A DNA stretch of 64,000 bases from Pararhizobium sp. YC-54 (GTDB taxonomy: Bacteria; Pseudomonadota; Alphaproteobacteria; Rhizobiales; Rhizobiaceae). Under the pieces are notes generated by a model, which was given only the letters and a program-made list of their open reading frames with translations, was not told where the DNA came from and did no database searches. Numbering within the stretch: position 1 is the stretch's first letter; every line of letters begins with the position of its first letter. The stretch covers positions 1 through 64,000 of the forward strand of contig NZ_JAOYTH010000008.1 of the NCBI RefSeq assembly GCF_025847205.1, in the 5' to 3' direction. A program made the translations under genes and the position numbers. Positions 47,801-57,050 of the stretch are shown piece after piece.

Positions 47801-49222
47801 ATGGCATATTCGAGGACATTGCTGCCGTTGATGGCGATACTGCTCAGCAGCTGCGTCGCCGGCCCCGACCATCAGCCACCGGAAACTGCCTTGCCTTCGA
47901 AATATTCCGACGCAAAGGCGCAAGAAATCGGCGATGTCAGATTCAATCGTTGGTGGGAGAGTTTTCACGACAAGCGTCTCACGGCGCTGGTCGAGCAAGG
48001 CACATCACAAAACCTTGACGTGCTTCAGGCAATGGAACGCATTCAAGCGGCTCAAGCCAATGTCATCACAGCCGGCGCCGGTCGATTGCCGCAGGTAGAC
48101 GCGGGAGCAGAAGCAACGCTCGCCGGCACGGACGGATCGTTTCTGCGCAACGGGACCTCCACGAAAACGGCCTCCGCCAACATCGGCGCCTCATGGCTTC
48201 TCGATCTCTTTGGCGAGTACCGGCGCTCCGTGGAATCGGCAAACGCCTCGCTCGACGCTGCCTACAACGATGTTGGGGTGGCAAGGCTGGCCTATCTTTC
48301 CGATCTGGCGGCGTCCTACATAGACGCCCGGTTCTACCAGGAGGCCTTGGTCCAAACGCGAATAAGCCTTGCATCCCGCCGGGAGACCTTGAAACTGACG
48401 GAAGACACACGCCAGGCCGGCTCGGCATCAAGCCTTGACGTTGTTCAGGCAGAAGGTCTGGTCAACCAGACACTTGCCGAACTCCCACCGCTCGAAACAG
48501 GATTTCATCAAGCCGCGAACCATATAGCGACGGTCCTCGGGCTGCCTGCAGCCAGCATCACCGACAGCCTCGTCAAAGGCGCCGCTCAACCCGTTGCCCG
48601 CTATTCCACAAAAACAGGCGTGCCCGCGGATCTGATCCGCAACCGCCCGGATATCCGCAAGGCCGAACGTCTCCTGGCGACCGCCACAGCCGAAATCGGT
48701 GTTGCCGAGGCCCAACTCTATCCGAGCATTACGCTTGGCGGCACGATTAGCGGCGGCCGCCTCGTCACCAACACGGCATCCGGCGGTCTGACCGGCTGGT
48801 CGTTCGGCCCGGCGCTCAATGTGCCGATCTTCAACGGAGGCGCGCTCAAGGCTAACGTGGAAATAGCCAAGTCGGCGGCGGCGCAGCAATACCTTGCCTG
48901 GAAGCAAACGGTTCTGAACGCGGTAGAGGAAGTGGAAAATGCGCTTGTCGCCCTGCACCGGGACGCCCAAACGGCAGCAGCGCAAAGAAGAGTCGTTCAG
49001 TCCTACGAGCAGGCCCTTTCCCTCGCGCGAGAAAGCTACCGCGGCGGCGCAACGACGCTCCTCGACGTGCTTGACGCTGAACGCAATGTCTCGATCGGGC
49101 GTCTTTCACTTGCGCAGGCAATACGTAAACTCGCCCTCGATTATGTCGCGCTGAATGTGGCGATCGGCAGCGGATCCGAAGTGTCCCCCGATACTGCGGC
49201 GACACCGCCAGCCAAGAGCTGA
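47801..49222 (+). CDS. NodT/OprM-family outer-membrane lipoprotein (TolC-like factor)
   Basis: 473 residues. The signal peptide ends in the lipobox LLSSC, so it is acylated at Cys18. Two tandem TolC-type halves are visible, each with a long helical region (NLDVLQAMERIQAAQAN; GSASSLDVVQAEGLVNQT), a beta part (ASWLLDLFGEYRRS) and the typical RNRPDIRKAERLLATATAEIGVAEAQLYPSI stretch. It forms a trimeric outer-membrane and periplasmic channel for RND/MFS or type I systems. No inner-membrane partner is adjacent, so the partner must be elsewhere. It could serve the RTX protein at 43633. Confidence 0.92.
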   Translation: MAYSRTLLPLMAILLSSCVAGPDHQPPETALPSKYSDAKAQEIGDVRFNRWWESFHDKRLTALVEQGTSQNLDVLQAMERIQAAQANVITAGAGRLPQVDAGAEATLAGTDGSFLRNGTSTKTASANIGASWLLDLFGEYRRSVESANASLDAAYNDVGVARLAYLSDLAASYIDARFYQEALVQTRISLASRRETLKLTEDTRQAGSASSLDVVQAEGLVNQTLAELPPLETGFHQAANHIATVLGLPAASITDSLVKGAAQPVARYSTKTGVPADLIRNRPDIRKAERLLATATAEIGVAEAQLYPSITLGGTISGGRLVTNTASGGLTGWSFGPALNVPIFNGGALKANVEIAKSAAAQQYLAWKQTVLNAVEEVENALVALHRDAQTAAAQRRVVQSYEQALSLARESYRGGATTLLDVLDAERNVSIGRLSLAQAIRKLALDYVALNVAIGSGSEVSPDTAATPPAKS

Positions 49223-49278
49223 ACGCGGGATAATCCGTTCGCTTGTCTCATTTGGCTCCATCGATCCGGATGCGCAGG

Positions 49279-50232
49279 TCAGCTTTGATGTGACTGAGGA
49301 TGCTGGCTATTGGGAGCGTCGAAATCTGCGCTGGTTGCTCTCAGGAGATTTTTGGCGTCAGGTGTCAGATCACGGCTGCAGTATGCCTCAATGCGCGCGA
49401 TCTCGTCGTCGTTCAGATATTCGCGAAAGCCGCCGACGAGCCCTTTTCGCATGCGCATACTTTGGAGGTCCGTACGGTCGTATTCGTGTGCAGGAATACC
49501 CTCGGCGACCTCCATTTCCTGCATCCTCTCAAACTGGCCCGCGTCTACGGCAGCTTGAAGAACCCTTGGCTTGATCTCGCACCCCAGAAAATGGAGGACC
49601 CCCTCGATCTCTTTCACAGGGGCCGCCGAAAGGTTCTCGTAGCTCACGATGTGGTGGCGTCTGCCTGAGAGACCGGCGGCCCAGCCATTAAGATAGGAGA
49701 TCATTTTGGGCATCCCGTAATCGGGATCGTCGATGAAATCCGACAACGAGCCAGAGAAACGCCCCTTGTGTCGTGTCGCATGGAAATAGCCTGATACAAG
49801 CACATCCCTCGGATCGCGCACCATGACAATAATCGGCAGTTTTGGCGGGAGCTGTGATCTGGCTTCGTGGCTGACGACCACCATAGGTACCTTGCCGGCC
49901 GCACCCTGGGATATAAAGGCGGGAATTCCACGCACGGGATCCAGATCGAAATTCGGGACAAGCGCAAACATGTTATGCAAGTTCGTTTTGTCGTTCTTTC
50001 CAAAGGCCGCCGAAAAATAAAACGACAATATATAGCGTAGCCAAGTCCGTCCGGATTTCGGAAAAGACACCAGACAGGCGTCTGCCTTTTCTGCGTATCT
50101 GGAGAGAGTAGCGTCCCTGCGCAACCTGCGCAAAAATCTCCAGACGTGTCGCAACGTTTCGTATGGCTCGGTGAACCCCTTCCAAATTCCGTGTAGTTTC
50201 TTCCCACTGGAATCGTATGAAACGGGCATCAT
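49279..50232 (-). CDS. Sulfotransferase
   Basis: 317 residues, start ATG at 50232 (a second ATG follows directly) with AAGGG upstream. The PAPS 5'-loop is CLVSFPKSGRTWLRYILSF (about residues 53-71) and the 3'-phosphate motif IVMVRDPRDVLVSGYF (about residues 135-150). It has good similarity to cytosolic-type sulfotransferases. It is unrelated in detail to the enzyme at 25877, so two different positions of the glycan, or two different acceptors, are probably sulfated. It lies in a minus-strand run with a GT4 gene, 306 bp downstream of it. Confidence 0.9.
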   Translation of the reverse strand: MMPVSYDSSGKKLHGIWKGFTEPYETLRHVWRFLRRLRRDATLSRYAEKADACLVSFPKSGRTWLRYILSFYFSAAFGKNDKTNLHNMFALVPNFDLDPVRGIPAFISQGAAGKVPMVVVSHEARSQLPPKLPIIVMVRDPRDVLVSGYFHATRHKGRFSGSLSDFIDDPDYGMPKMISYLNGWAAGLSGRRHHIVSYENLSAAPVKEIEGVLHFLGCEIKPRVLQAAVDAGQFERMQEMEVAEGIPAHEYDRTDLQSMRMRKGLVGGFREYLNDDEIARIEAYCSRDLTPDAKNLLRATSADFDAPNSQHPQSHQS

Positions 50233-50538
50233 GGACGGAACCCTTATTGATCGGCAAAAGCCAGATCCGTAATCGATAATTTTTATACTTTCAGGCTACA
50301 GAATAAGAATATGGAAAACCGCAATTGGCGGCTGGCCGTTGGATTTGAGGCGAAATTCTTAGCTTTTAGAGAAATTGCATATTTTCGAATTCTCTGGGCC
50401 GGACATGCCGATGCTGAACCCAGTGTTTTAGATATTACTCAAAGTGCAAAATGCCCACAAGTGATAATTTCTGCAGCCGAGGCCGCCGCCGGAATGAACG
50501 GCAGGCCAATGTCGCCCCGGGGTTGGGGAAGTTCTGCC
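50233..50538. other. Intergenic region, no gene recognised
   Basis: 306 bp between the GT4 gene and the second sulfotransferase gene, both leftward. The half adjacent to the sulfotransferase is AT-rich and probably promoter DNA. Nothing else is supported. Confidence 0.4.
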
Positions 50539-51627
50539 TTACAAAAGAACCTCCTTGCGAATTTTCTCGTGCTCGAGTTTCACCGCGGAAGCGCCGAATT
50601 TTTGCTGGACAACGACCTGACCGGCTTTCCTGCGAGCGTAAATTATATCTGGCCCTGCATGGATTAGCTCCACTATAGCTTGCGCAACCGAGCTGGGCGT
50701 CGTTTCGGTTAGGACGATTGCATTGTTGCAATTTGCGTAACCTGGTACTCCGCCGACAGGAGCCAATATTGCCGGAATCCCCTTCCACAGCGCCTCCAGC
50801 GCAACAAAACAAAGTCCCTCATGTTTGCTCGTCAAGAGGAAACAATTAAAACGCGGTTGATTATACCAGTCGCCTACAAAACCGGGAAAGAACACTTGAT
50901 CGGCCACTCCCAGATTTTGGCAATGCTTCAGCAGTGCATCTTTTAAATGGCCCTCACCGCAGATGTGAAGTTCAACGTAAACCTCCCTTTTCTTTAATGC
51001 CGAGACCGCCTCGATCGCCACGATATGATTTTTGACGTCCGTAAACCGTCCGGCCATCACGATCCGAAGCTTTGAATAATCCGGAATTACTTCAAGTTCG
51101 GGAGAGGCGTTGAAAGAAATAAGCGGCACCACATAGTGTCGAAGCGGCCGCCTCAGATAGTAGTTCGTCAACGCGGAGCGAGCTGTTTCTGTACAATCGA
51201 AGAACGCAACATCAACAAGTGGCGATGTAGCCAAAAACAGATACTTGTACGCCAGTTTCGTGAGCTTGGTGTTGTGTTCGAACGATATGATAGTGCTAAC
51301 TCCACACAAAGACCCAACAATCCTTCCAATTATATTGGCTTGAGGCAAGGAGAGGATCAGGACATCGGGCGCCTTGAGCCGAACCAATCGGAGCAGACGG
51401 ATGCTTGCGGCAGCCATACTGTACATTGACGGCCTTTTCCTGGAGACCAACACTATTGTGCGAACGTTCAGCCGATCGAGCTCTTCCAGAAGTTCGCCAC
51501 TTCCCGCGACAAGGGAAATTACGGACAGAATACAGCCATCATAAAAGCCGCTTTCGATGAGCTTCTTCAGACCGATCTCAGCACCGCCGCGGTTCAACGC
51601 CGTGATTACGTAGAAGATCGTCTTCAA
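50539..51627 (-). CDS. GT4 glycosyltransferase
   Basis: 362 residues beginning MKTIFYVITALNRGGAEIGL, the Gly-rich GT4 loop. IVMAGRFTDVKNHIVAIEAV and LLTSKHEGLCFVALEALWKG give the donor-site E-x7-E. GC content is lower than in neighbouring genes, hinting at separate acquisition. It should add one sugar of the EPS unit. It is the fifth GT4 in the locus, so with the initiating transferase a repeat unit of about six sugars is predicted. Confidence 0.9.
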   Translation of the reverse strand: MKTIFYVITALNRGGAEIGLKKLIESGFYDGCILSVISLVAGSGELLEELDRLNVRTIVLVSRKRPSMYSMAAASIRLLRLVRLKAPDVLILSLPQANIIGRIVGSLCGVSTIISFEHNTKLTKLAYKYLFLATSPLVDVAFFDCTETARSALTNYYLRRPLRHYVVPLISFNASPELEVIPDYSKLRIVMAGRFTDVKNHIVAIEAVSALKKREVYVELHICGEGHLKDALLKHCQNLGVADQVFFPGFVGDWYNQPRFNCFLLTSKHEGLCFVALEALWKGIPAILAPVGGVPGYANCNNAIVLTETTPSSVAQAIVELIHAGPDIIYARRKAGQVVVQQKFGASAVKLEHEKIRKEVLL

Positions 51628-52261
51628 TATCCACCTCTACTGACGTGCCACGTCCACCCGGCGAGAAAAGTTTCTGCAGTCGAAAGAACAAATCAGAAAT
51701 TTTAAATATTTCGAGAAAAATATCGCAACAATGATCGCTATATTACGAAAAACATTTGAGAGTTATTTGATCTATAATAAAATAATTGCTCGTGCGCTGT
51801 GCGAGAGAGGCTTGATGGGGGCGTCGCTGGCATTCTCGCTGCAGATAGTCTATCACACGTGTAATTCAACGGTAAAGCAGTGGTTGAGCAAGGCATAGGA
51901 GCGTTGCCAGCGGTGCGTTATTTCCAGCAGTCGCGTTGCAATCTTCAGTAGGTGCCAGAGATGGTTTCTCAAGCTGCTGCATCTGGCGACTGAATTGAAG
52001 GTCGCGTCCATTGCGCGGACAGTCAAGCGTATCGACCCTTGCCCCTCCCGTTCTCCCGCTTGCAATACCGCCGCCACGACAACGATACCCTCACTGCCGG
52101 GTCCGTTCCAGGCGACCCCAGAAGCAAAACTGCCAGGTAGCGATAACACTTACTGATATCGCGGCTTCCTTCGACGTTTCAAAGTCTATTGCTGCCCGGG
52201 GAAAGAGGGTGTAGCTTCACATCAATTGGACGTTCTAGTCTTCTTTGGGGGAGCTGAAGTA
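51628..52261. other. Intergenic region before the E1/lipoyl-acyltransferase operon
   Basis: About 630 bp. 51640-51800 is AT-rich and should hold the divergent GT4 promoter. A 98-codon minus-strand frame (51853-52149) is open but I recognise nothing in it; it may be a decayed gene. The promoter for the rightward operon is expected in 52100-52250. Confidence 0.4.
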
Positions 52262-53215
52262 GTGACGTCGTCAATCGCACCGAATTCTACCTTTTCGCAA
52301 CTGGAAGTTCATGCAGGAGCTACGCCGCTCGGACTCGAATTGCCGACTGTAGTCCGCTTTTATCAACAGATGATGCTGATCCGCCTCCTCGAGGAGCGCT
52401 TGCTCGATCTCTTTTCCCAGGGCCTTCTGTTCGGCACGACACACACTTCAATCGGCCAGGAGGCAAATGCGGTAGGCGTGGTGAACGCTCTCGACAGGGA
52501 TCGGGACATTGTTTGGAGCAATCATCGCTGCCATGGTCATTTCATTGCCTATTCGGGTGAAGTTGAAGGCCTGATAGCCGAGATCATGGGGCGCATCACC
52601 GGCGTGTGCGGCGGGCGCGGCGGCAGTCAGCACCTGTGCTTCCGCAACTTCCACTCAAATGGCATTCAGGGGGGCACAACACCCGTGGCCGTTGGCACCG
52701 CATTGGCGCGCAAGGAAGAGGGCGCTGTGGCCGTCGCCTTCCTGGGCGACGGGACGATGGGCGAGGGAGCCGTATACGAGAGCTTGAACCTCGCGTCCGT
52801 TTTCGGTGCGCCCGTTGTTTTTGTGATCGAGGACAACGAAATCGCCCAAACAACCCCCAAAGCTCTGACCGTCTCCGGTTCGATCGTCGCCCGGGCCGAA
52901 CCGTTCGGCATCCGCACATTTGCCTATGACGGCAACGATCCCGTCGAGATATTCGAACTTGCCCGGGAGGCCGTAGGCTATGCCCGCGCCGAATCCCGCC
53001 CCTGCTGGCTGTATTTGCGAACCGAACGAATAGGCCCGCACAGCAAGGGAGATGACACGCGACCAGCCCTGCGTCTTGAGCAGGCGCGGGCTCGGGACCC
53101 CATCCCTCCTATGCGGCGGCGCGTGGCGAACTTCGAGGCGATCGACGCCTTTTGCAGATCCGTTGTGGACCGCGCCGTGGAATCTGCGGCCGCGGCCCCT
53201 CTGGCGCGAGGCTGA
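52262..53215 (+). CDS. 2-oxoacid dehydrogenase E1 component, alpha subunit (TPP-dependent)
   Basis: About 317 residues from the GTG at 52262, which has GGGGGAG at ideal spacing; a TTG at 52226 also opens the frame. Typical E1-alpha blocks are THTSIGQEANAVG, CGGRGGSQHL, GGTTPVAVGTALA and the TPP motif GDGTMGEGAVYESLNLA. It resembles acetoin/pyruvate dehydrogenase alpha chains in size. With the beta chain it should decarboxylate a 2-oxoacid and reductively acylate a lipoyl group. The partner lipoyl protein two genes on is not a normal E2. Substrate unknown: pyruvate or another small oxoacid. Confidence 0.92.
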   Translation: MTSSIAPNSTFSQLEVHAGATPLGLELPTVVRFYQQMMLIRLLEERLLDLFSQGLLFGTTHTSIGQEANAVGVVNALDRDRDIVWSNHRCHGHFIAYSGEVEGLIAEIMGRITGVCGGRGGSQHLCFRNFHSNGIQGGTTPVAVGTALARKEEGAVAVAFLGDGTMGEGAVYESLNLASVFGAPVVFVIEDNEIAQTTPKALTVSGSIVARAEPFGIRTFAYDGNDPVEIFELAREAVGYARAESRPCWLYLRTERIGPHSKGDDTRPALRLEQARARDPIPPMRRRVANFEAIDAFCRSVVDRAVESAAAAPLARG

Positions 53216-53217
53216 CC

Positions 53218-54150
53218 ATGCGCGTCGTCGAATCGATCAATCGCGCGCTCCACGATCTCATGGAAACGAATTCCCGCCTGGTCATCCTGGGCGAGGATAT
53301 TCTCGATCCCTATGGTGGGGCGTTCAAGGTCACCAAAGGTCTTTCGTCCGCCTATCAGGACCGGGTCTGGACCACGCCGATTAGCGAGGGTGGCATCGTC
53401 GGAATGGCCGCGGGCCTCGCCCTCAAGGGCAGGCCCGTGATTGTCGAACTTATGTTCGGAGACTTCATTGCCCTGGCTGCAGACCAGATCATCAACCACG
53501 CAGCCAAGTTCCGCTGGATGTACAACGATCAGGTTGAGGTTCCCGTCATCATCCGTGCTCCCATGGGTGGGCGGCGCGGCTACGGACCGACGCACTCGCA
53601 AAGTCTGGAGAAGCATTTTTGCGGCGTGCCCGGCCTTACCGTGCTTGCCACGCATGAATATGCGGATCCGGGTGCGCTGCTGCACCGGGCTTTCGCCGCC
53701 CGGTCCCCTCATCTGATCATCGAGAACAAGGTCATGTATGCCAGGCCCGTGCTGGGTACTGCAGCACTTCCCCGCCCGCCGGATGCCGATATTGTCATCG
53801 TGACCTATGGCGGTTGTGTCGAGCACGCGGTTGCGGCTGCAGCCAAACTCGCTGCAGAGGAGGAAATCGCGACCACCGTGGTGGCCGTCGAACAGCTATC
53901 CCCCTTCCCTTATGAGGATGTCCAACGCCAGGTCGGCAATTGCACCCGCGTGGTCGCCGTGGAGGAAGGATCTCCCGGCTGGGGCTTTGGGTCGGAGTGT
54001 GCGCGCGCGCTGATCGGCCGGGTCAAGTACTTCAGCGCATTGGCCGGACCGGACCACCCCATCCCATCGAGCCGTGAATGGGAGGACGATGTGCTGCCGG
54101 GCGTCAGCGCCATCCAGGCGGCTTGCCTCGATCTTTTCAGGAAGGGTTAA
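53218..54150 (+). CDS. 2-oxoacid dehydrogenase E1 component, beta subunit
   Basis: 310 residues starting at 53218, two bases after the alpha stop. The transketolase-like domain shows LVILGEDILDPYGGAFKVTKGL, TPISEGGIVGMAAGLAL, VELMFGDFIALAADQI and FRWMYNDQVEVPVIIRAPMGG. The C-terminal domain contains DIVIVTYGGCVEHA and PWG-like GWGFGSECA. Together with the alpha subunit it forms a heterotetramer with TPP at the interface. The peripheral-subunit-binding domain in the next gene product is the expected docking site for it. Confidence 0.93.
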   Translation: MRVVESINRALHDLMETNSRLVILGEDILDPYGGAFKVTKGLSSAYQDRVWTTPISEGGIVGMAAGLALKGRPVIVELMFGDFIALAADQIINHAAKFRWMYNDQVEVPVIIRAPMGGRRGYGPTHSQSLEKHFCGVPGLTVLATHEYADPGALLHRAFAARSPHLIIENKVMYARPVLGTAALPRPPDADIVIVTYGGCVEHAVAAAAKLAAEEEIATTVVAVEQLSPFPYEDVQRQVGNCTRVVAVEEGSPGWGFGSECARALIGRVKYFSALAGPDHPIPSSREWEDDVLPGVSAIQAACLDLFRKG

Positions 54151-54156
54151 GCTTTC

Positions 54157-55260
54157 ATGAGCGTGCTTGTTGAAGCCCCACGGGTTAATGCCAACGAGGA
54201 CCACCTTCAACTCATCGACATTCGGGCCGTGCAGGGCGAGCGGGTAGAGCAAGGGGTTATTCTTTTTGTCCTTGAGACCACGAAGGCTGCCGTTGAGGTT
54301 CATGCGCCGGAGGCCGGGGTTGTCGGCCGGCTCGATGTCAAGGTAGGCGACTTTATCCCTGTCGGCGCAGTGTTGTGCGAACTCGTCAACGAAAATGCCG
54401 ACGCGGGGTCCGGAAGACCTGTCGCCGACAATGGCCCGGGCAAGGAGATCACGATAACGGCCAAAGCCCGCAAGATCGCGGCCGAGCTCGGGATCGACCT
54501 TGCGGATGTCAGTCCCATCGACGGCCGCATCGGCGAAGCCGAGGTGCGCGCGGCGGCCAGCCGCCGAACCGGCACCATGGAGGTCGGACCTGGGACGTTC
54601 CGGTCTGCCTTACCTTCCGGGTCTGCGCGGCGCGCGGTCATCATCGGCGGCGGCGGGCACGCCGCCTGCCTGATCGATGCGCTCGAAGGATCGGGATACG
54701 AGATCCTCGGTTGCACCGATCAAGCGCTGCCGGCCGGCCACCACGTCTGCGGCGGTGTTTCGGTGATCGGCACGGAAGAATGCCTGGAGCGTTTGATGGC
54801 CGAGGGAACGCCTTACGCCTTCATCGGCATAGGGGGGGCCCAGTCAAGCGAGCCAAGGCGGGCGATGTTTGAACGCGCCCTGGCCATCGGCTTCGTCCTG
54901 CCGCCGGTGATCCACCCGTCCGCGACCGTTTCCAAGGCGGCGACAATCGGACATGGTTGCCACGTTCTAGCCGGTGCGACGATCGGGCCGCGCTGTGCGA
55001 TCGGCAACAACGTCATCGTCAATCAGGGCAGTATCGTGTGCCATGACAGTATCGTGCAGGATCACGCGCACCTGACACCCGGCGCCATCCTGGCCGGTGG
55101 GGTGAGCGTCGGGCCGATGACAGTCGTGGGGATGGGGGCAACGGTGCTGCTCGGCGTCCGGATCGGCGCCGACTGCCTGATCCACAACGGCGCGCATATC
55201 AGCGCCAACGTCGGGGACAACATCATCATCGACGCTCAGGGCCGCCGGCATCTTCGCTAG
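54157..55260 (+). CDS. Fusion: lipoyl domain, E1/E3-binding domain, PglD/NeuD-type sugar acyltransferase
   Basis: 367 residues, six bases after E1-beta. Residues 1-80 form a lipoyl domain with the modifiable Lys43 in VLETTKAAVEVHAPEAG. Residues about 98-134 match the peripheral-subunit-binding domain (TAKARKIAAELGIDLADV ... GRIGEAEVRAA). From residue 159 there is a PglD/NeuD-like enzyme: a Rossmann nucleotide-sugar loop (RRAVIIGGGGHAACLIDAL), then left-handed beta-helix hexapeptides (residues about 253-355). The catalytic-type His296-Asp297 in SIVCHDS is retained. The normal E2 catalytic core (HxxxDG) is absent. I infer transfer of an acyl group from the lipoyl arm to a UDP-amino sugar; use of acetyl-CoA by the helix domain is the conservative alternative. 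Confidence 0.9.
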   Translation: MSVLVEAPRVNANEDHLQLIDIRAVQGERVEQGVILFVLETTKAAVEVHAPEAGVVGRLDVKVGDFIPVGAVLCELVNENADAGSGRPVADNGPGKEITITAKARKIAAELGIDLADVSPIDGRIGEAEVRAAASRRTGTMEVGPGTFRSALPSGSARRAVIIGGGGHAACLIDALEGSGYEILGCTDQALPAGHHVCGGVSVIGTEECLERLMAEGTPYAFIGIGGAQSSEPRRAMFERALAIGFVLPPVIHPSATVSKAATIGHGCHVLAGATIGPRCAIGNNVIVNQGSIVCHDSIVQDHAHLTPGAILAGGVSVGPMTVVGMGATVLLGVRIGADCLIHNGAHISANVGDNIIIDAQGRRHLR

Positions 55261-55455
55261 AACATTTCATGTTTCGGCAAAGACTATCCGGCATTTGTTG
55301 ATTGCATTGTTTGAATTAGTGACCGGCGGGACAGGCAACTCCAATCCGCTCGCGGTGCCTGGTGCAAGGCTTGTATATTTACTTCGATTTAATTAGGATA
55401 CGTTAATATTTAAAGTTAATCATCCAATGCTACCCGATCACGCACAGGGGCATAC

Positions 55456-57018
55456 ATGGCTAATCCGCGCAGCGCGAGAGGCGGCAATCCGTTGGTGCTT
55501 TTGGCAACCGACGCCATGGCTTGGGCCTTTGTTATTCTTGTTGCAGTTCTTTTCGTTGCCAATACGCGGCACGGCATTGGCGTGTTGCCTGACACGACGC
55601 GCTACATGCAGATTGTCAGCACGCCCTATGATGCGCCTCTCTATCCCTGGATTCTGAGTGCGGGGCATCTGCTTGGGCTTGAACTGGAGCATGTCGCGCT
55701 CATCGCGGCGTTTGTTTTATATATCGCAAATACGCTTCTCGTCCTTCACCTGTTCCGATATGCGCTACCGGCCCAGCCGCTGTTCGTCGCCATCGGAACC
55801 CTTCTGATCATCATCTCTCCGACGTACCTCTGGGCAAACACGATAGCGATGTCAGAGTCGCTCTTCATGACACTCATGCTACTTTCGGTAGCCTTCTTTC
55901 TATCGTACCTGGACAGGCAGGATCGACGGTTACTTACTGCGTCCTCCTTGTCGGTTGGCATGGCCATGCTCGCGCGTTTTGTCGCGCCGGCGGTCGGCGC
56001 ATCGTTTGCTGCGATCATCCTTTTCTACAACCGCCAGCGAACAATGGCCGAGCGCGTCATCGACGTAGCCATGCTTTTCTTGCTGAGTGCCGGGATATTC
56101 GTAATCTGGGCGGTAGGCAGCAAGCTGCTTGTTGGCCGCGCCGTTGGGCGCCAGTTGTCGTTCTACGGCAATGCGGACAGTGATCGCTGGCTTAGCGGAT
56201 TGTCCGCGCTCGCGAGCTTCCTGCTTCCCTCCCAGGTCCCGCAGTTTATTCGCTTCACATTGCTCGCGACGGTGGTGAGCATTGCAGTCTTCGTTATTTT
56301 GAGCGCGGCATGGCGCAACTGGGGTCGGACGCAGCCGTTGCGGCAGGACGTTCTCATTCTCGTGTTTGGCTTCTTCAATTTTTTCTATCTGGCTTTCATC
56401 ATTCTTTCCGTCCTGATCGAAGCAAATCTGCAACTCAACAACCGTTATTCACTGCCCTTTTACGTTGGCCTCGTTTTCGTACTGGTCATTGCGGCGGCGA
56501 ACTTCAGCAGTCGTTCGAACCGTGCTCCGATCCATCGCGGCTTGGTGGTTGCAGGCTTGGCAATCCTCCTGGCAGTCAACGTTCTTCGGAGCACCGTACA
56601 AACGGCAGAGGCCTACGACGAAGGCATCGGCTTTCAAAGTCTTACCTGGAAGACGTCGCCGACGGTTACGGCTGTCCGTGCTTTACCCGGCGACGCAATC
56701 GTCTTTACCAACGGCTCCGACGTGTTGAATTTCCTGACGGGGCGCAGGACAGCTTGGATACCGGCTCACAGCCAGCGGCGCACCGGACTGGAAAGCGAGG
56801 AGAATCCGTTCGAGGACCAGGTTCGGCGGCTTCGGCATGCTTTGGTGGAACAGAACGCCTATGTTGTATTCTTCGATGCGATTGACTGGCGTTTTTATTA
56901 CGCAAGCGAGGACGAGCTTGTGAAGCTGGCGGATCTCAAGCTGGTCCAGTCAGAAGCCGACGGCCGCATCTATCAGAGTGATACTACAACCGACAAAAAA
57001 TTGCAGTCTTCAAACTGA
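55456..57018 (+). CDS. GT-C-fold membrane glycosyltransferase (polyprenyl-phosphate-sugar dependent)
   Basis: 520 residues, start ATG 55456 with GGGG five bases upstream. About eleven membrane helices. An early periplasmic loop has the acidic pair typical of GT-C enzymes ([21 protein letters not shown], Asp near residue 43), then a C-terminal soluble domain with [19 protein letters not shown]. Members such as ArnT use polyprenyl-phosphate sugars as donors on the periplasmic side. The next gene encodes a phosphoribosyl-polyprenyl-phosphate-synthase-like enzyme, so a pentose donor is a natural guess. The acceptor is unknown: EPS, lipid A or protein. Confidence 0.8.
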   Translation: MANPRSARGGNPLVLLATDAMAWAFVILVAVLFVANTRHGIGVLPDTTRYMQIVSTPYDAPLYPWILSAGHLLGLELEHVALIAAFVLYIANTLLVLHLFRYALPAQPLFVAIGTLLIIISPTYLWANTIAMSESLFMTLMLLSVAFFLSYLDRQDRRLLTASSLSVGMAMLARFVAPAVGASFAAIILFYNRQRTMAERVIDVAMLFLLSAGIFVIWAVGSKLLVGRAVGRQLSFYGNADSDRWLSGLSALASFLLPSQVPQFIRFTLLATVVSIAVFVILSAAWRNWGRTQPLRQDVLILVFGFFNFFYLAFIILSVLIEANLQLNNRYSLPFYVGLVFVLVIAAANFSSRSNRAPIHRGLVVAGLAILLAVNVLRSTVQTAEAYDEGIGFQSLTWKTSPTVTAVRALPGDAIVFTNGSDVLNFLTGRRTAWIPAHSQRRTGLESEENPFEDQVRRLRHALVEQNAYVVFFDAIDWRFYYASEDELVKLADLKLVQSEADGRIYQSDTTTDKKLQSSN

Positions 57019-57050
57019 ACGTGTGGTTCCAGACGAAGGGGGGACGGTCC

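Noticed and set aside
51853..52149. 98-codon minus-strand frame, possible transposase remnant
   Set aside because: No transposase motif, terminal inverted repeats or ribosome site could be seen.
54157..55260. Ordinary dihydrolipoamide acyltransferase (E2) or biotin carboxyl carrier
   Set aside because: The C-terminal CoA-acyltransferase core with HxxxDG is absent and the lysine context is lipoyl-type (ETTKA), with a hexapeptide-repeat enzyme following.
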